A stretch of 64,000 bases of DNA from Dehalococcoidia bacterium (GTDB taxonomy: Bacteria > Chloroflexota > Dehalococcoidia > Tepidiformales > Tepidiformaceae): the NCBI GenBank assembly GCA_022827945.1, contig JAJEIT010000026.1:1-64000 (forward strand). Reading direction: 5' to 3'. The notes below the pieces were generated by a model. The model did not search any database. It was given only the letters and a program-made list of their open reading frames with translations, and had not been told where the DNA came from. Each line of letters opens with the position of its first letter. Position 1 is the stretch's first letter. The translations under genes and the position numbers were made by a program. This document shows positions 32,836 through 41,284 of the stretch, in pieces.

Positions 32836-32980
32836 CCCACTCAGGGGCGCCCGCGCGCCGCTCTCCTCAGCGATGGGCCATCGCGAGCGCGCAGCAGTCG
32901 AGCGGAGAAATCCCCGTCGAGCGCTCTCCTCAGCGGGGCGCCGGCCCCGCGCTCCACTCAGCGAGCGAAGCGAGCGCTCT
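32836..32980. repeat. CTCAGC stem-loop array (locus 3)
   Basis: Starts actcaggggcgcccgcgcgc, ends ctcagcgagcgaagcgagcg ctct, which contains the last base of the rplL stop. Between them is gagcgcgcagcagtcgagcg, also found at 58690-58710. Same spacer CTC(T/C)(T/C)CTCAGC as loci 1, 2 and 4. Confidence 0.75.
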
Positions 32981-33371
32981 ACTCGACGTCGACGGTCGCG
33001 CCGGCCTCTTCGAGCTTCGCCTTGATCTCGTCCGCCTCGTCCTTCGCGATGCCTTCCTTGACCTTCGCGGGGGCGCCCTCGACGAGCTCTTTGGCCTCCT
33101 TCAGGCCCAGACCGCTCACGACCTCGCGCACGGCCTTGATCACGTTGATCTTCTTCTCGCCGAAGCTCTTGAGGACGACGTCGAACTCCGTCTGCTCCTC
33201 GGCGGCGGCTGCGGCGCCGTCGCCGGCAGCCGGGGCGGCGCCGGCGGCCATCATCATCGGCGCGGCGGCGGTGATGTCGAACTCCTCTTCGATCGCCTTG
33301 TTCAGGTCGCGGAGCTCGAGCAGCGTCATGCCCTTGATGATGTCCAGGGCTTCTTCGATCTTGGTGGCCAT
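32979..33371 (-). CDS. rplL: 50S ribosomal protein L7/L12
   Basis: 130 aa. The N-terminal dimerisation part ([25 protein letters not shown]), an Ala/Gly-rich hinge ([17 protein letters not shown]) and the C-terminal factor-binding domain ([40 protein letters not shown]) are standard L12. 45 bases after rplJ on the same strand. A repeat array lies right after the stop. Confidence 0.98.
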   Translation of the reverse strand: MATKIEEALDIIKGMTLLELRDLNKAIEEEFDITAAAPMMMAAGAAPAAGDGAAAAAEEQTEFDVVLKSFGEKKINVIKAVREVVSGLGLKEAKELVEGAPAKVKEGIAKDEADEIKAKLEEAGATVDVE

Positions 33372-33416
33372 TGCAGTTCCCCTTCGGTGTTGTGTGACGT
33401 TACTGGCGGGCGGCCG

Positions 33417-33950
33417 CTAGGCGGCTTCGCCCTCTTCGAGCTGGTTGGCGCGCGCCTCAACCAGACCGTTGAAGTCGCGCAGCGTGGCCTGCAGGAGGCC
33501 GGCAAGGTTCTGGACGGGCGATCGCAGCTTGCCCGCGATCTGGGCGATGAGCTCCTCGCGCGGAGGCGTCTTCGCGAGCTCCTCGACCTCGGCGGCGCTC
33601 AGGACGCGCCCCTCGAGCCAGCCGCCGTAGATGGGCAGGTCAACTCGCTCCGCGCGCAGGTACTCCATGAGCAGCCGCGCCGGCGCGACCGGGTCGCCGT
33701 AGCCGAGCGTCAGCGTCGTTGGACCCTGCAGCAGCTCCGCCATCTCCGGACGGCCTGCCTCTTCGGCAGCCAGCTTGGTGAGCGAATTCTTGACGACGCG
33801 CACGCGCACGTCGGCCGGACTCAGGGCCCGGCGCAGCGCCTGGAACGCCTGCACGTCGAGCCCGCTGTGGTCGCTGCCGATGGCGACCTCCGCGCGCTCC
33901 AGGTCCTGCTTGATATCGGCGACGAGCGCCACCTTTTTCGCGGCAGGCAC
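33417..33950 (-). CDS. rplJ: 50S ribosomal protein L10
   Basis: 177 aa, GTG start with GGAG upstream. KKVALVADIKQDLERAEVAIGSDHSGLDV and RVVKNSLTKLAAEEAG match L10, the base of the L12 stalk. It lies behind an L10 leader RNA and is followed by rplL. The pair is inverted relative to rplK-rplA, 5 kb away, unlike the usual rplKAJL order. Confidence 0.97.
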   Translation of the reverse strand: MPAAKKVALVADIKQDLERAEVAIGSDHSGLDVQAFQALRRALSPADVRVRVVKNSLTKLAAEEAGRPEMAELLQGPTTLTLGYGDPVAPARLLMEYLRAERVDLPIYGGWLEGRVLSAAEVEELAKTPPREELIAQIAGKLRSPVQNLAGLLQATLRDFNGLVEARANQLEEGEAA

Positions 33951-34021
33951 GAACGAAACTCCAGTCCAGCGTTGGGGAGAGAGGAATGCGAGGGGCGCGC
34001 AGGAAAGGCGCTCGCCTCGCG

Positions 34022-34082
34022 CATCGCCTCGGCAGGCGCCGCTTGCGGCTTATCCCCGCTGGGGGGACCTGCGGTCTCCGGC
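34022..34082 (-). ncRNA. Ribosomal protein L10 leader
   Basis: Read leftward, GGAGACCGCAGGTCC, a C/G hairpin with TAAGCC-gcaa-GGC and then GCCTGCCGAGG match the L10 leader core (GAC-GCAGGU ... UAAGCC ... CCUGCCGAGG). A GC hairpin follows before the GTG of rplJ. L10(L12)4 binding here represses rplJ-rplL when stalk protein is in excess. Confidence 0.8.
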
Positions 34083-34133
34083 AATCGCTTGCGCAACGAA
34101 GCGTACGACGGACCGGGAATACGGGGAAGCGCG

Positions 34134-34724
34134 CTACGGACCGCCCGGCAGCGCCGTCGCCACGCCCGTGACCTGCTCCTCCGGGAGGTGATCGGTCGAG
34201 CCCGCGCCCACCAGTATCAGCTTCTCGCCCACCACATCAATGCTCGTGATCGAGCAGTTCCCGAGCTTCACCGGCACCACCCGGTCGTTTCGGGTCGCCT
34301 CGCCTATGGCCACGCAGATGGCGATGTAGTGGCTCACCACGACCACGTCGCCGGCGCCGTTCTCGAACTCCGCCAGCGTCCCGACTACCCGCTGGCGCCA
34401 CGCCTGCAGCGTCTCGTTCTGCTCGCTCCAGACGCCCTCCATGAACGGCCCGATGATCGCCTTGCGCTCCTCCGGCGGCAGCGAGGGGTCGAAGACCTCC
34501 GCAACCTCCTCGCGGACCTCCGGCTCGAGGCCGAAGGCCGCCGCGATCGGGTCCGCCGTCTCGCGCGTGCGCCGCAGCGGCGAGACGACCAGCCGCGAGG
34601 GCGTCAGCCTGCCCAGGGCCCGCGCCGTGATCGCCGCCTGCTCATGGCCGAGCGGCGCCAGTCCCGGGTCGAGGTCGTCGAGCCCGGCCGCGGCCAGTCC
34701 GTGACGGATCAGGTAGAGCGTCAT
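34134..34724 (-). CDS. Histidine phosphatase family protein
   Basis: 196 aa. LYLIRHGLAAAG with the catalytic RHG at residues 7-9, SPLRRTRETADPIA, and VVVSHYIAICVAI with the second His near residue 130. Phosphoglycerate-mutase-like phosphatases of this size (SixA/CobC group) act on small phosphoesters or phosphohistidine. Seven bases after the HpcH/HpaI gene on the same strand, so likely cotranscribed with it. Confidence 0.88.
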   Translation of the reverse strand: MTLYLIRHGLAAAGLDDLDPGLAPLGHEQAAITARALGRLTPSRLVVSPLRRTRETADPIAAAFGLEPEVREEVAEVFDPSLPPEERKAIIGPFMEGVWSEQNETLQAWRQRVVGTLAEFENGAGDVVVVSHYIAICVAIGEATRNDRVVPVKLGNCSITSIDVVGEKLILVGAGSTDHLPEEQVTGVATALPGGP

Positions 34725-34731
34725 GGCGCGC

Positions 34732-35727
34732 TCAGGATCCGTCGCTGAAGAACAGCTTCTCGACCTCGTCGGAAAGCGTGACGTTCATCAGCCGGGCGCG
34801 CTGCAGCGCCTCCCAGTAGTAGCGGTAGGTGGCGCGGTCGTGCAGGTCGCCCTCATGCTGGATCGGCCCCCAGTCCGCCTCGTACGCCTTCAGCATGATC
34901 GCCTCGCCCAGCGCGACCTCCGGCGCTTCGGGCGCCATCGCCCGCGTGATCGGCTCGATCTGCGCCGGGTAGATGGACCACTGCCGCATGAACCCGAACT
35001 CCTCGCGCGCCCGCCGCGCGTCGCCGTAGATGACGTCCTCGTCGCGCAGCTCCAGCGTGACGTTGTGCGCGGGCACGACCCCGTGCGCCAGCGCGGCCGC
35101 CACGACATCTCCCTTCGCCCGCCGGATGAGCTGGTGGTTGAACTGCCCCGGCGAGCGCATCGCCGAAGCGGGAATCGTGCCGTGGTGCGCCGAGACGAAG
35201 TCCATCAGCCCGAAGTCGAGCACCTGCACGTTCGGCAGCGCCGCCAGCTCCCAGGCGTCGTGCAGCGCGCCGTGCGTCTCGACGAGGATGTGGATGGGAA
35301 TCTCGCGATCCACGCCCGCCTGCTGCGTGCGCTCCCGGATGTAGTCGATCATCTCCGCGCCCTGGCTCGCCTCGGTGCACTTGGGGATCGTGAGGTAGGC
35401 CACGCGCTCGGCCGCCTCGCCGACGACGATGTCGGCGTCCGCCTTCCAGTGGTCGTGTGTGTAGTCGTGGATGCGAACGCCGGCCATGTTGTGGTGGTTG
35501 GACTCGCTGTTCTGCATCCGCGCCGCCATCCGGGCGTGCGCCGTCTCCTCCCCCGTGGGCGCCCCGTCCTCGAGGTCCATGGTGATGTCGAAGACGCCGC
35601 CCATCTCGTTCTGCAGCTCGAAGGCCTTCTGGATGCGCTGCTCCGTTCCCGCGAAGTGCTCGCAGGACGGGATCACGGGCATCGGCGGCTCGCCCTCGAA
35701 GAGCGCCTCGTTCGGGTGTCGGGGCAT
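34732..35727 (-). CDS. HpcH/HpaI aldolase/citrate lyase (CitE-like) family protein
   Basis: 331 aa. TIM-barrel lyase marks: FDITMDLEDGAPTGEE near residue 50 (the Glu/Asp metal site), YLTIPKC with Lys, ILVETHGALHDAWE with the second metal Glu, and LDFGLMDFVSAHHG. Members include citrate lyase beta, malyl-CoA lyase and malyl-CoA thioesterase. Neighbouring acyl-CoA genes would suit a malyl-CoA-type substrate, but sequence alone does not decide it. Likely an operon with the histidine phosphatase. Confidence 0.85.
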   Translation of the reverse strand: MPRHPNEALFEGEPPMPVIPSCEHFAGTEQRIQKAFELQNEMGGVFDITMDLEDGAPTGEETAHARMAARMQNSESNHHNMAGVRIHDYTHDHWKADADIVVGEAAERVAYLTIPKCTEASQGAEMIDYIRERTQQAGVDREIPIHILVETHGALHDAWELAALPNVQVLDFGLMDFVSAHHGTIPASAMRSPGQFNHQLIRRAKGDVVAAALAHGVVPAHNVTLELRDEDVIYGDARRAREEFGFMRQWSIYPAQIEPITRAMAPEAPEVALGEAIMLKAYEADWGPIQHEGDLHDRATYRYYWEALQRARLMNVTLSDEVEKLFFSDGS

Positions 35728-35816
35728 GAAACGCCTCCCTGACGTATCTGGTGTTGGGGTTCTCGCAGAGTGCGCGAGCCAGTATCGGCCCTCACCGCCC
35801 CACGGTCACGCGCGGG

Positions 35817-36092
35817 CTACGCCCACCCCGTCAGCGCCGCCTCCACCGCCTCGTTGACCGCCTCCGCCGCCTCCCCGGGCACCGCCTCCCCCAGCGCCTC
35901 CAGGCGAGCCTCGATGTACGCCCGCGCCGACTCCACGCTCGACACGTCGTCGCTCGCCGCCGCCTCGGCCACGAGCGCCTGCGCCAGGCGCAATGGGTCG
36001 CCGGCGATGGCCGCGCCCGCCTCGCCGAGATCGGCGAACGGCTCCGCGAGCATCCTCCGGAGCTGGGTCAGGCGTATCTCGTCGGTGGGCAC
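35817..36092 (-). CDS. Small hypothetical protein, Ala/Glu-rich helical
   Basis: 91 aa. Almost entirely amphipathic helix (LRRMLAEPFADLGEAGAAIA, AEAVNEAVEAALTGWA) with no Cys. No family recognised. Codon third positions are strongly G/C as in true genes here. Stands between the lyase gene and a Zn-ribbon gene, all on the minus strand; the Zn-ribbon gene's stop lies 24 bases upstream. Confidence 0.55.
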   Translation of the reverse strand: MPTDEIRLTQLRRMLAEPFADLGEAGAAIAGDPLRLAQALVAEAAASDDVSSVESARAYIEARLEALGEAVPGEAAEAVNEAVEAALTGWA

Positions 36093-36116
36093 GGGGCGCC
36101 TCCGCCGCGATGGCGG

Positions 36117-36476
36117 CTAGCGCGGTGGCGCTTCCTGCCGGGGCGGCCGGATCTTGTTGTAGCAGGTGCTGCAGTAGACGGGACGGTCGCCCCGCGGCTG
36201 GAATGGCACTTCCGTCATCTGGCCGCAGTCGGCGCAGGCGGCGGGGTGCATCTGGCGCGGCGTCTTGCCGCCGAAGCTGGCGAAGTTCCCGTAGCGCACG
36301 TACCCGTCCATCTCCTCCAGGGAGCTGCGGTTCGAACGCCGTGCCTGGCGGCAGGAGGGACAGCGCGAGGGCTCGTTCATCAGCCCCTTGTTCGCGTAGA
36401 ACTCCTGCTCGCCGGCGGTGAAGGTGAAGCTGGTGCTGCAATCGCGGCAGACGATCTGCTTGTCGGCGTAGGCCAA
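36117..36476 (-). CDS. Double zinc-ribbon protein
   Basis: 119 aa, TTG start preceded by GGAAGGAG. The first ribbon is CRDC ... FTAGEQEFYANKGLMNEP ... CPSC, the second CADCG ... VPFQPRGDRPVYC..CY. This is the 'probable zinc-ribbon' protein common in Chloroflexota and related phyla; proposed to bind nucleic acid or ribosomes, but the function is not established. TACACT lies about 45 bases upstream. Confidence 0.85.
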   Translation of the reverse strand: MAYADKQIVCRDCSTSFTFTAGEQEFYANKGLMNEPSRCPSCRQARRSNRSSLEEMDGYVRYGNFASFGGKTPRQMHPAACADCGQMTEVPFQPRGDRPVYCSTCYNKIRPPRQEAPPR

Positions 36477-36595
36477 GGAATCAGGGCTCCTTCCCTGCGG
36501 GTCTGCGAACCAGTGTACCAGCCGCCCCGCTACGGCTAACCGGACCGATGCTCAAACTGCTATCCTTACTTGACGACCACAGTAAGGAGTCTGGC

Positions 36596-36844
36596 ATGGA
36601 AGTTGCCGCTCGCGTCAGTTCAAAAGGCCAGATCACGATTCCCCGTGCGGTGCGTGAAGCGCTCGGTATCAAGGAGGGCGATGAAGTCCTCTTCCGGCTT
36701 GAGGGGAAGCGCGCGGTCATTGCGCGTACCCCTGACTTTCTGGAGCTCGCTGGATTCGTGGACGTGCCCCTGGAGAAAAGGGGCACTCCGTGGGACGAGA
36801 TTCTGCGTGAGACACGGAAGGCTCGGGCCGCCGCCCGTCGATGA
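36596..36844 (+). CDS. vapB: AbrB/MazE-type antitoxin
   Basis: 82 aa from ATG 36596 (AAGGAG upstream). MEVAARVSSKGQITIPRAVREALGIKEGDEVLF is the swapped-hairpin AbrB DNA-binding domain; the C-terminal tail would wrap the toxin. ATGA overlap with the PIN-domain toxin gene. The ORF-track start at 36548 lacks a ribosome site. Confidence 0.9.
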   Translation: MEVAARVSSKGQITIPRAVREALGIKEGDEVLFRLEGKRAVIARTPDFLELAGFVDVPLEKRGTPWDEILRETRKARAAARR

Positions 36845-37236
36845 CCGCCTTCCTCGATACGAACATCATCGTCCGGCACTACACCGGAGACCCGCCGGCT
36901 CAGGCCCGGTTGGCAACCCGCTACCTCGAGCAAGCCGACCGGCTCCTCCTCCCCGACCTCATCCTTGCGGAGGTCGCGTACGTGCTGGAGTCGTATTACC
37001 GCATGTCCCGCGACCAGGTTGCTGCCGCGCTGCGCTCGACCCTCGCCATACCTGCCGTTCGGGTGTTCGACAGGGATCTCCTTCAGCGGACGGTCGAACT
37101 GTACGACATCCACCGTTTTGGCTTCGCCGATGCCTACCTCGTGGCGAGCGCCGAGCGCTCGGCCGTAGGGACCATCGCCTCGTTCGACCGGGGAATCGAT
37201 CGCGCAGAAACGGTCCGGCGGGAAGAGCCTGCCTAG
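36841..37236 (+). CDS. vapC: PIN-domain toxin (VapC)
   Basis: 131 aa. The PIN acidic residues are visible: D6 in FLDTNI, E44 in LAEVAYVL, D101 region in FADAYLVA and D118 in SFDRGID. VapC toxins cleave tRNA or rRNA. It overlaps the antitoxin gene by 4 bases (ATGA) and ends just before a convergent aldo-keto reductase. Confidence 0.9.
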   Translation: MTAFLDTNIIVRHYTGDPPAQARLATRYLEQADRLLLPDLILAEVAYVLESYYRMSRDQVAAALRSTLAIPAVRVFDRDLLQRTVELYDIHRFGFADAYLVASAERSAVGTIASFDRGIDRAETVRREEPA

Positions 37237-37240
37237 ACCC

Positions 37241-38176
37241 CTACCCCGCCAGCGCCCCCACCTCCGCGACCTCGTCGTCCGTCAGCACCCACTCGACCGC
37301 CGCCGCGTTCGCCTCGAGCTGCTCCGGCTTCGTCGCGCCCGAGATGACGCTCGACACGTGCGACTGCGACGAAAGCCAGGCGATGGCGAGGTCGAGCACC
37401 GTGCGACCGCGCTCCTCCGCCCACGACTCCAGCTTCTCCAGCGTCGCGAAGTTCGCGTCGGTCAGGACGCCCTGGGCTCGTTCGCCCCAGGCCGCCAGCC
37501 GCGTCCCTTCCGCCACCCCCTGCCCCTGCCGGTACTTGCCCGTCAGGAAGCCGCTCGCGAGCGGGAAGTAGGGAAGCATGCCCAGCCCGTGGTGGTTGCA
37601 GGCCGGCACCACCTCCGCCTCCACGCCCCGCTCCATCAGGTTGTAGTGGTTCTGCGCCGAGACCATCTTCGTCAGGTGATGCGTCTCCGCCGTCCAGTGC
37701 GCCTCCGCGATCTGCCAGCCCTTGTAGTTCGAGTTGCCGATGTAGCGAACCTTGCCCGACCGCACCAGGTCGTCGAGCGCCCGCAGCGTCTCCTCGATAG
37801 GCGTGTCCGGGTCGGGCATGTGCATCTGGTAGAGGTCGATGTAGTCGGTCCCGAGCCGCCGCAGGCTCGCCTCGCACGCTTCCGCGATGCGGTGGCGCGA
37901 ACCGCCCCGCTCCATCGGCCCCTCCCCCATCGGCGCCGCGAACTTCGTCGCGATGATCACCTCGTGCCGGCGCGCCCCCAGCGCCCGCCCCAGCATCTCC
38001 TCCGACGCGCCCCGTCCGTACACGTCCGCCGTGTCGAAGAGCGTGATGCCCGCGTCCAGTGCCGCGTTCGTGACCTTCTCCGCGGCCCCGTAGTCGATGC
38101 GCATGCCGAAGTTGTTGCAGCCCAGTCCCGCCAACGAGACATGCAGGCCCGACCGTCCAAGCCGCCGGTACTCCAT
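37241..38176 (-). CDS. Aldo/keto reductase
   Basis: 311 aa. MEYRRLGRSGLHVSLAGLG start, DTADVYGRG with the catalytic Asp/Tyr (residues 49-54), IIATKF with Lys, LYQMHMPD with His, and NHYNLMERG. NADPH-dependent carbonyl reductase of unknown substrate; resembles YajO/YghZ-like AKR groups. TATACT lies about 40 bases upstream and GGGGGA before the ATG. Confidence 0.92.
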   Translation of the reverse strand: MEYRRLGRSGLHVSLAGLGCNNFGMRIDYGAAEKVTNAALDAGITLFDTADVYGRGASEEMLGRALGARRHEVIIATKFAAPMGEGPMERGGSRHRIAEACEASLRRLGTDYIDLYQMHMPDPDTPIEETLRALDDLVRSGKVRYIGNSNYKGWQIAEAHWTAETHHLTKMVSAQNHYNLMERGVEAEVVPACNHHGLGMLPYFPLASGFLTGKYRQGQGVAEGTRLAAWGERAQGVLTDANFATLEKLESWAEERGRTVLDLAIAWLSSQSHVSSVISGATKPEQLEANAAAVEWVLTDDEVAEVGALAG

Positions 38177-38292
38177 CGTTCCCCCTGTCGCCGGTCGCCC
38201 CGGCGCGATGCCGGAGTATACGGGGGAAGGAACCCACGCCTGCCCCGAGGGGGGCTGGGGTAATTCGTCCGCGCTGTTGGTAGGGTCTCACT

Positions 38293-39774
38293 GTGACGTG
38301 CGGAGGAATCAAGCACGGGCTGCGGAGAGCCGCCCGCAATCTCCGGGCAGTGCTCACGGTTCTTCCCTTCGCGGCTCTGTTGCTCGCGCTCGTTGCCTGT
38401 GGTGGTAAAGGGGAGCCAGACCGGGTCACGCCCTCCCCAACGGCTGAAGCGTCGACCACTGGCCCCTCCCCTACCCCGACAGCCACGGCCGCGCCGACCG
38501 CTCCAACCGCGACAGTCTCGCCGGCGGCTCCAACTGCGACTGCCGCCGCCACGGCCACACCAACAGCGTCGCCCGTGCCTCCTGCCCCCACACCCACAGC
38601 GACAACCTCCCCTGCTGCTGCCGTGTCCACAGATGAGTCAACTGAGGCAGCAACTCCCGAGGCCCGTGACGAGCAGCAGGTGTTGAATGTCGAAGGGGTC
38701 GGTGAGGTCGAGGGTCCGGTGGCGGTCTACGCAGAGAGACTGTTCCAGGCGGAAGAGGCTGGACAGCCCCTGAGCCTGTCGAACCAGAAGTTCTTCGCCA
38801 TTGACCTGGGGACAGGCAAGAAGTGGGACATCGTGGATGTCGGGGAGGAATGGCCCCGCGTTCAGGTGGCGGGGGACCGGCTGGTTCTCTGGGACGAGAG
38901 GTTCGACGTCCACCTGGTCTCGCTCGACGGAAAGTCCCAGGTTCTCTCTCAATCCGGCGACGCGCTCCTCCCGGTCGTTTCGCTCGATGGGTCGAAGATA
39001 GCCATTGCCGTCGACGGCACCCCCTCCGGTGAGGCCGATAGCATTGTCGTCCTCGATGTGCAGTCGGGTGACGAGTTGGTCCGCCTTGAGGCTGACGATC
39101 CCCGCATCGACCCCCCACCCTCGGCCGACGACTTCTCACTGGAAGTCTCGCGCTGGGGCATGACTGGAGATGCGCTCCTCGTCAGCGGGCGAGGGACCGG
39201 CAGTTTCGTCGTCACCCTCGATGGCGAAGTCCGTGAGACATCCATCGGAGGCCGGTCTCCAGACCTGCGCTACGGCATTGTCGCAGAGCCGCGCCGCCGT
39301 TCGACGTACGACTCATTGACCGTGATGGAACTCACCACGGGACGTGTGGTGCTCACGCTGACACCGGAGGAGGGCAGCCGCATCTGGGGGTGGTACTGGG
39401 GCGCGCCTCCCTCCCCCGAGTTCATGTACGCGACAGTCCCGGAGAATGCCAGGGACTCCAACGAGCGACGAGCCCAGGCCACCTGGCGCATCGTCGACCT
39501 GGACACCGGCACTACCAGGATTGTGGACATTTTCGACGAGACGCTGCGAGCTGAGTGGCAGTGGATATGGACGATCCAGGACAGTTCCTACACGACGCTC
39601 TGGGGACAGTGCCTGGTTCGCCATCGAAACCTGGATTCCTGCATCGACCTCTTCGAGGGGGCCAACGAGGCGCTCGACGCGCTCTCCGACGACCCCGATC
39701 CCACCGAGGAACCCCGGGATCCATATACCTACTCTCGAAGAACTGAGTTGCTGGGCATCATCTGGCTCGATTAG
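38293..39774 (+). CDS. Secreted lipoprotein with beta-propeller-like domain
   Basis: 493 aa, GTG start with TAGGGT six bases upstream (leaderless type). Lipobox LALVAC places the mature N-terminus at Cys near residue 36. Residues 45-125 are a Pro/Thr/Ala linker (PTPTATAAPTAPTA). Residues 130-420 contain TolB-like WD-type blades (FFAIDLGTGKKWDIVDVG; VSLDGSKIAIAVDG; VVLDVQSGDELVRL). Probably surface-anchored with a long tether. Ligand unknown. Confidence 0.75.
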   Translation: MTCGGIKHGLRRAARNLRAVLTVLPFAALLLALVACGGKGEPDRVTPSPTAEASTTGPSPTPTATAAPTAPTATVSPAAPTATAAATATPTASPVPPAPTPTATTSPAAAVSTDESTEAATPEARDEQQVLNVEGVGEVEGPVAVYAERLFQAEEAGQPLSLSNQKFFAIDLGTGKKWDIVDVGEEWPRVQVAGDRLVLWDERFDVHLVSLDGKSQVLSQSGDALLPVVSLDGSKIAIAVDGTPSGEADSIVVLDVQSGDELVRLEADDPRIDPPPSADDFSLEVSRWGMTGDALLVSGRGTGSFVVTLDGEVRETSIGGRSPDLRYGIVAEPRRRSTYDSLTVMELTTGRVVLTLTPEEGSRIWGWYWGAPPSPEFMYATVPENARDSNERRAQATWRIVDLDTGTTRIVDIFDETLRAEWQWIWTIQDSSYTTLWGQCLVRHRNLDSCIDLFEGANEALDALSDDPDPTEEPRDPYTYSRRTELLGIIWLD

Positions 39775-39785
39775 CCCGCCCGCCC

Positions 39786-40133
39786 CTACCCCGTGAAGCG
39801 CACCACAGGCGTCGTCCGGCCCCAGAGCTCCTCCAGCCGGTAGTACTCCCGCTTCTCCGGTGAGAACACGTGCACGATCACGTCGCCGAAGTCGATCAGC
39901 ACCCAGCCGCTTTCCTTGCGGCCCTCCTGGTGGCGCGGCGGCACGCCGGCCTCCTTGAGTTCGTGCCCCAGCCGTTCCACGATGGCGCTGAACTGCAGCG
40001 GCGAGTGCGCCGTCGCCAGCACGAAGTAGTCGGCGAAGCTCGACGCCTTGCCGATGTCCAGCATTGCGACATCCTCAGCCTGCAGCTCGGAGAGAAGATC
40101 GATGACGCGGTGGGCGAGTGGCTCGGATTCCAG
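39786..40133 (-). CDS. rsfS: Ribosomal silencing factor RsfS (predicted CTG start)
   Basis: The ORF track begins at an internal ATG (40064) that cuts off the first helix. Upstream in the same frame the sequence continues LESEPLAHRVIDLLSELQAEDVAMLDI, matching RsfS N-termini, but offers no ATG, GTG or TTG. A CTG at 40133 has GGAG six bases upstream, giving 115 aa, the usual length. The core SSFADYFVLATAHS and the C-terminal GWVLIDFGDVIVHVF...REYYRLEELW are diagnostic. RsfS binds L14 and blocks subunit joining in starvation. Divergent from mnmA. Confidence 0.85.
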   Translation of the reverse strand: MESEPLAHRVIDLLSELQAEDVAMLDIGKASSFADYFVLATAHSPLQFSAIVERLGHELKEAGVPPRHQEGRKESGWVLIDFGDVIVHVFSPEKREYYRLEELWGRTTPVVRFTG

Positions 40134-40183
40134 AGCGCGCGCTCCATTCCGCCTGGTGCGGACTCTGCGAGAATAGCACAGCC

Positions 40184-41272
40184 GTGAACGCTCCCCGTGT
40201 CGTCTGCGCCATGTCCGGCGGCGTCGATTCCTCCGTCGCCGCCGCCCTCCTCGTCGAGCAGGGCTACGACGTCGTGGGCGTCACCATGCGCCTCTGGACC
40301 GAGGAGCGCCCGGACGAGCTTCGCGGCCACCAGCAGTGCTGCAGCGTCGAGGACATCGACGACGCCCGCCGCGTCGCCGGCCAGCTGGGCATCCGCCACT
40401 ACGTCCTCAACTTCGAGGACGCCTTTCGCGAGCACGTCGTCGACCCCTTCGTCGACGAGTACGCCGCCGGCCGCACCCCCAACCCCTGCGCCCGCTGCAA
40501 CGAGCACATCAAGTACCGCGCCCTCCTCGACCGCCTCCCCGCCTTCGACGCCGGCCTGCTCGCGACCGGCCACTACGCCCGCGTCGCCCGCGGCGAGGAC
40601 GGCGTCCCCCACCGCCTCCTCAGGGGCGTCGACGACTCCAAGGATCAGTCCTACGTCCTCTACATGCTCGGGCAGGAGCAGCTCGCGCGGCTCCTGCTGC
40701 CCGTCGGCGACCTGCGCAAGGACGACGTGCGCGAGGTCGCGCGTCGCACGGGCCTCGATGTTGCGGAGAAGCCCGACAGCGTCGAGATCTGCTTCGTGCC
40801 CGGGAACGACTACCGCGCCTTCGTCACCGAGCGCGTCGAGCCCCGCCCCGGCGAGCTGCGCGACGCCGGCGGCGAGGTGCTCGCCCGCCACGAGGGCGTG
40901 ACCGGCTTCACCGTCGGCCAGCGCAAGGGGCTCGGCGTCGCCCTCGGCGAACCCCGCTACGTGACCGCCATCGACGCCGCCACCAGCGTCGTCACCATCG
41001 GCGAGGAGGACGACCTTTACGCCGACCACGCCGCCGTCGAGGCCGTCACCTGGGTCGCGGGCGCCCCGCCCCCGCTCGGCGAGCCGATAGCGGCAAAGGC
41101 CCGCTACAAGGCCGAGGCCGCCCCCGCCACCCTCGCCGGGGCCGCGGATGGCCTCGCCACCGTGCGCTTCGACCGCCGCCAGCGCGCCCTCACCCCCGGC
41201 CAGGCCGTCGCCTTCTACCGGGGCGACGAGGTGCTCGGCGGCGGCACCATCGTCCGGGCCTGGCGTGACTGA
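40184..41272 (+). CDS. mnmA: tRNA-specific 2-thiouridylase MnmA
   Basis: 362 aa from GTG 40184. The PP-loop AMSGGVDSSVAAALL (residues 9-23), the catalytic Cys in NPCARCN near 103, the D-Q-S motif KDQSYVLYML and the second Cys in EICFVPG near 203 are all present. It thiolates C2 of the wobble uridine in tRNA-Lys, Glu and Gln. About 50 bases separate it from the divergent rsfS. Confidence 0.95.
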   Translation: MNAPRVVCAMSGGVDSSVAAALLVEQGYDVVGVTMRLWTEERPDELRGHQQCCSVEDIDDARRVAGQLGIRHYVLNFEDAFREHVVDPFVDEYAAGRTPNPCARCNEHIKYRALLDRLPAFDAGLLATGHYARVARGEDGVPHRLLRGVDDSKDQSYVLYMLGQEQLARLLLPVGDLRKDDVREVARRTGLDVAEKPDSVEICFVPGNDYRAFVTERVEPRPGELRDAGGEVLARHEGVTGFTVGQRKGLGVALGEPRYVTAIDAATSVVTIGEEDDLYADHAAVEAVTWVAGAPPPLGEPIAAKARYKAEAAPATLAGAADGLATVRFDRRQRALTPGQAVAFYRGDEVLGGGTIVRAWRD

Positions 41273-41284
41273 GGCGGCCCGGCG

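Noticed and set aside
31947-34748. 933-aa plus-strand ORF
   Set aside because: It runs antisense across the hydrolase, rplL, rplJ and phosphatase genes, all of which are certain. It is an open frame produced by GC-rich codon bias.
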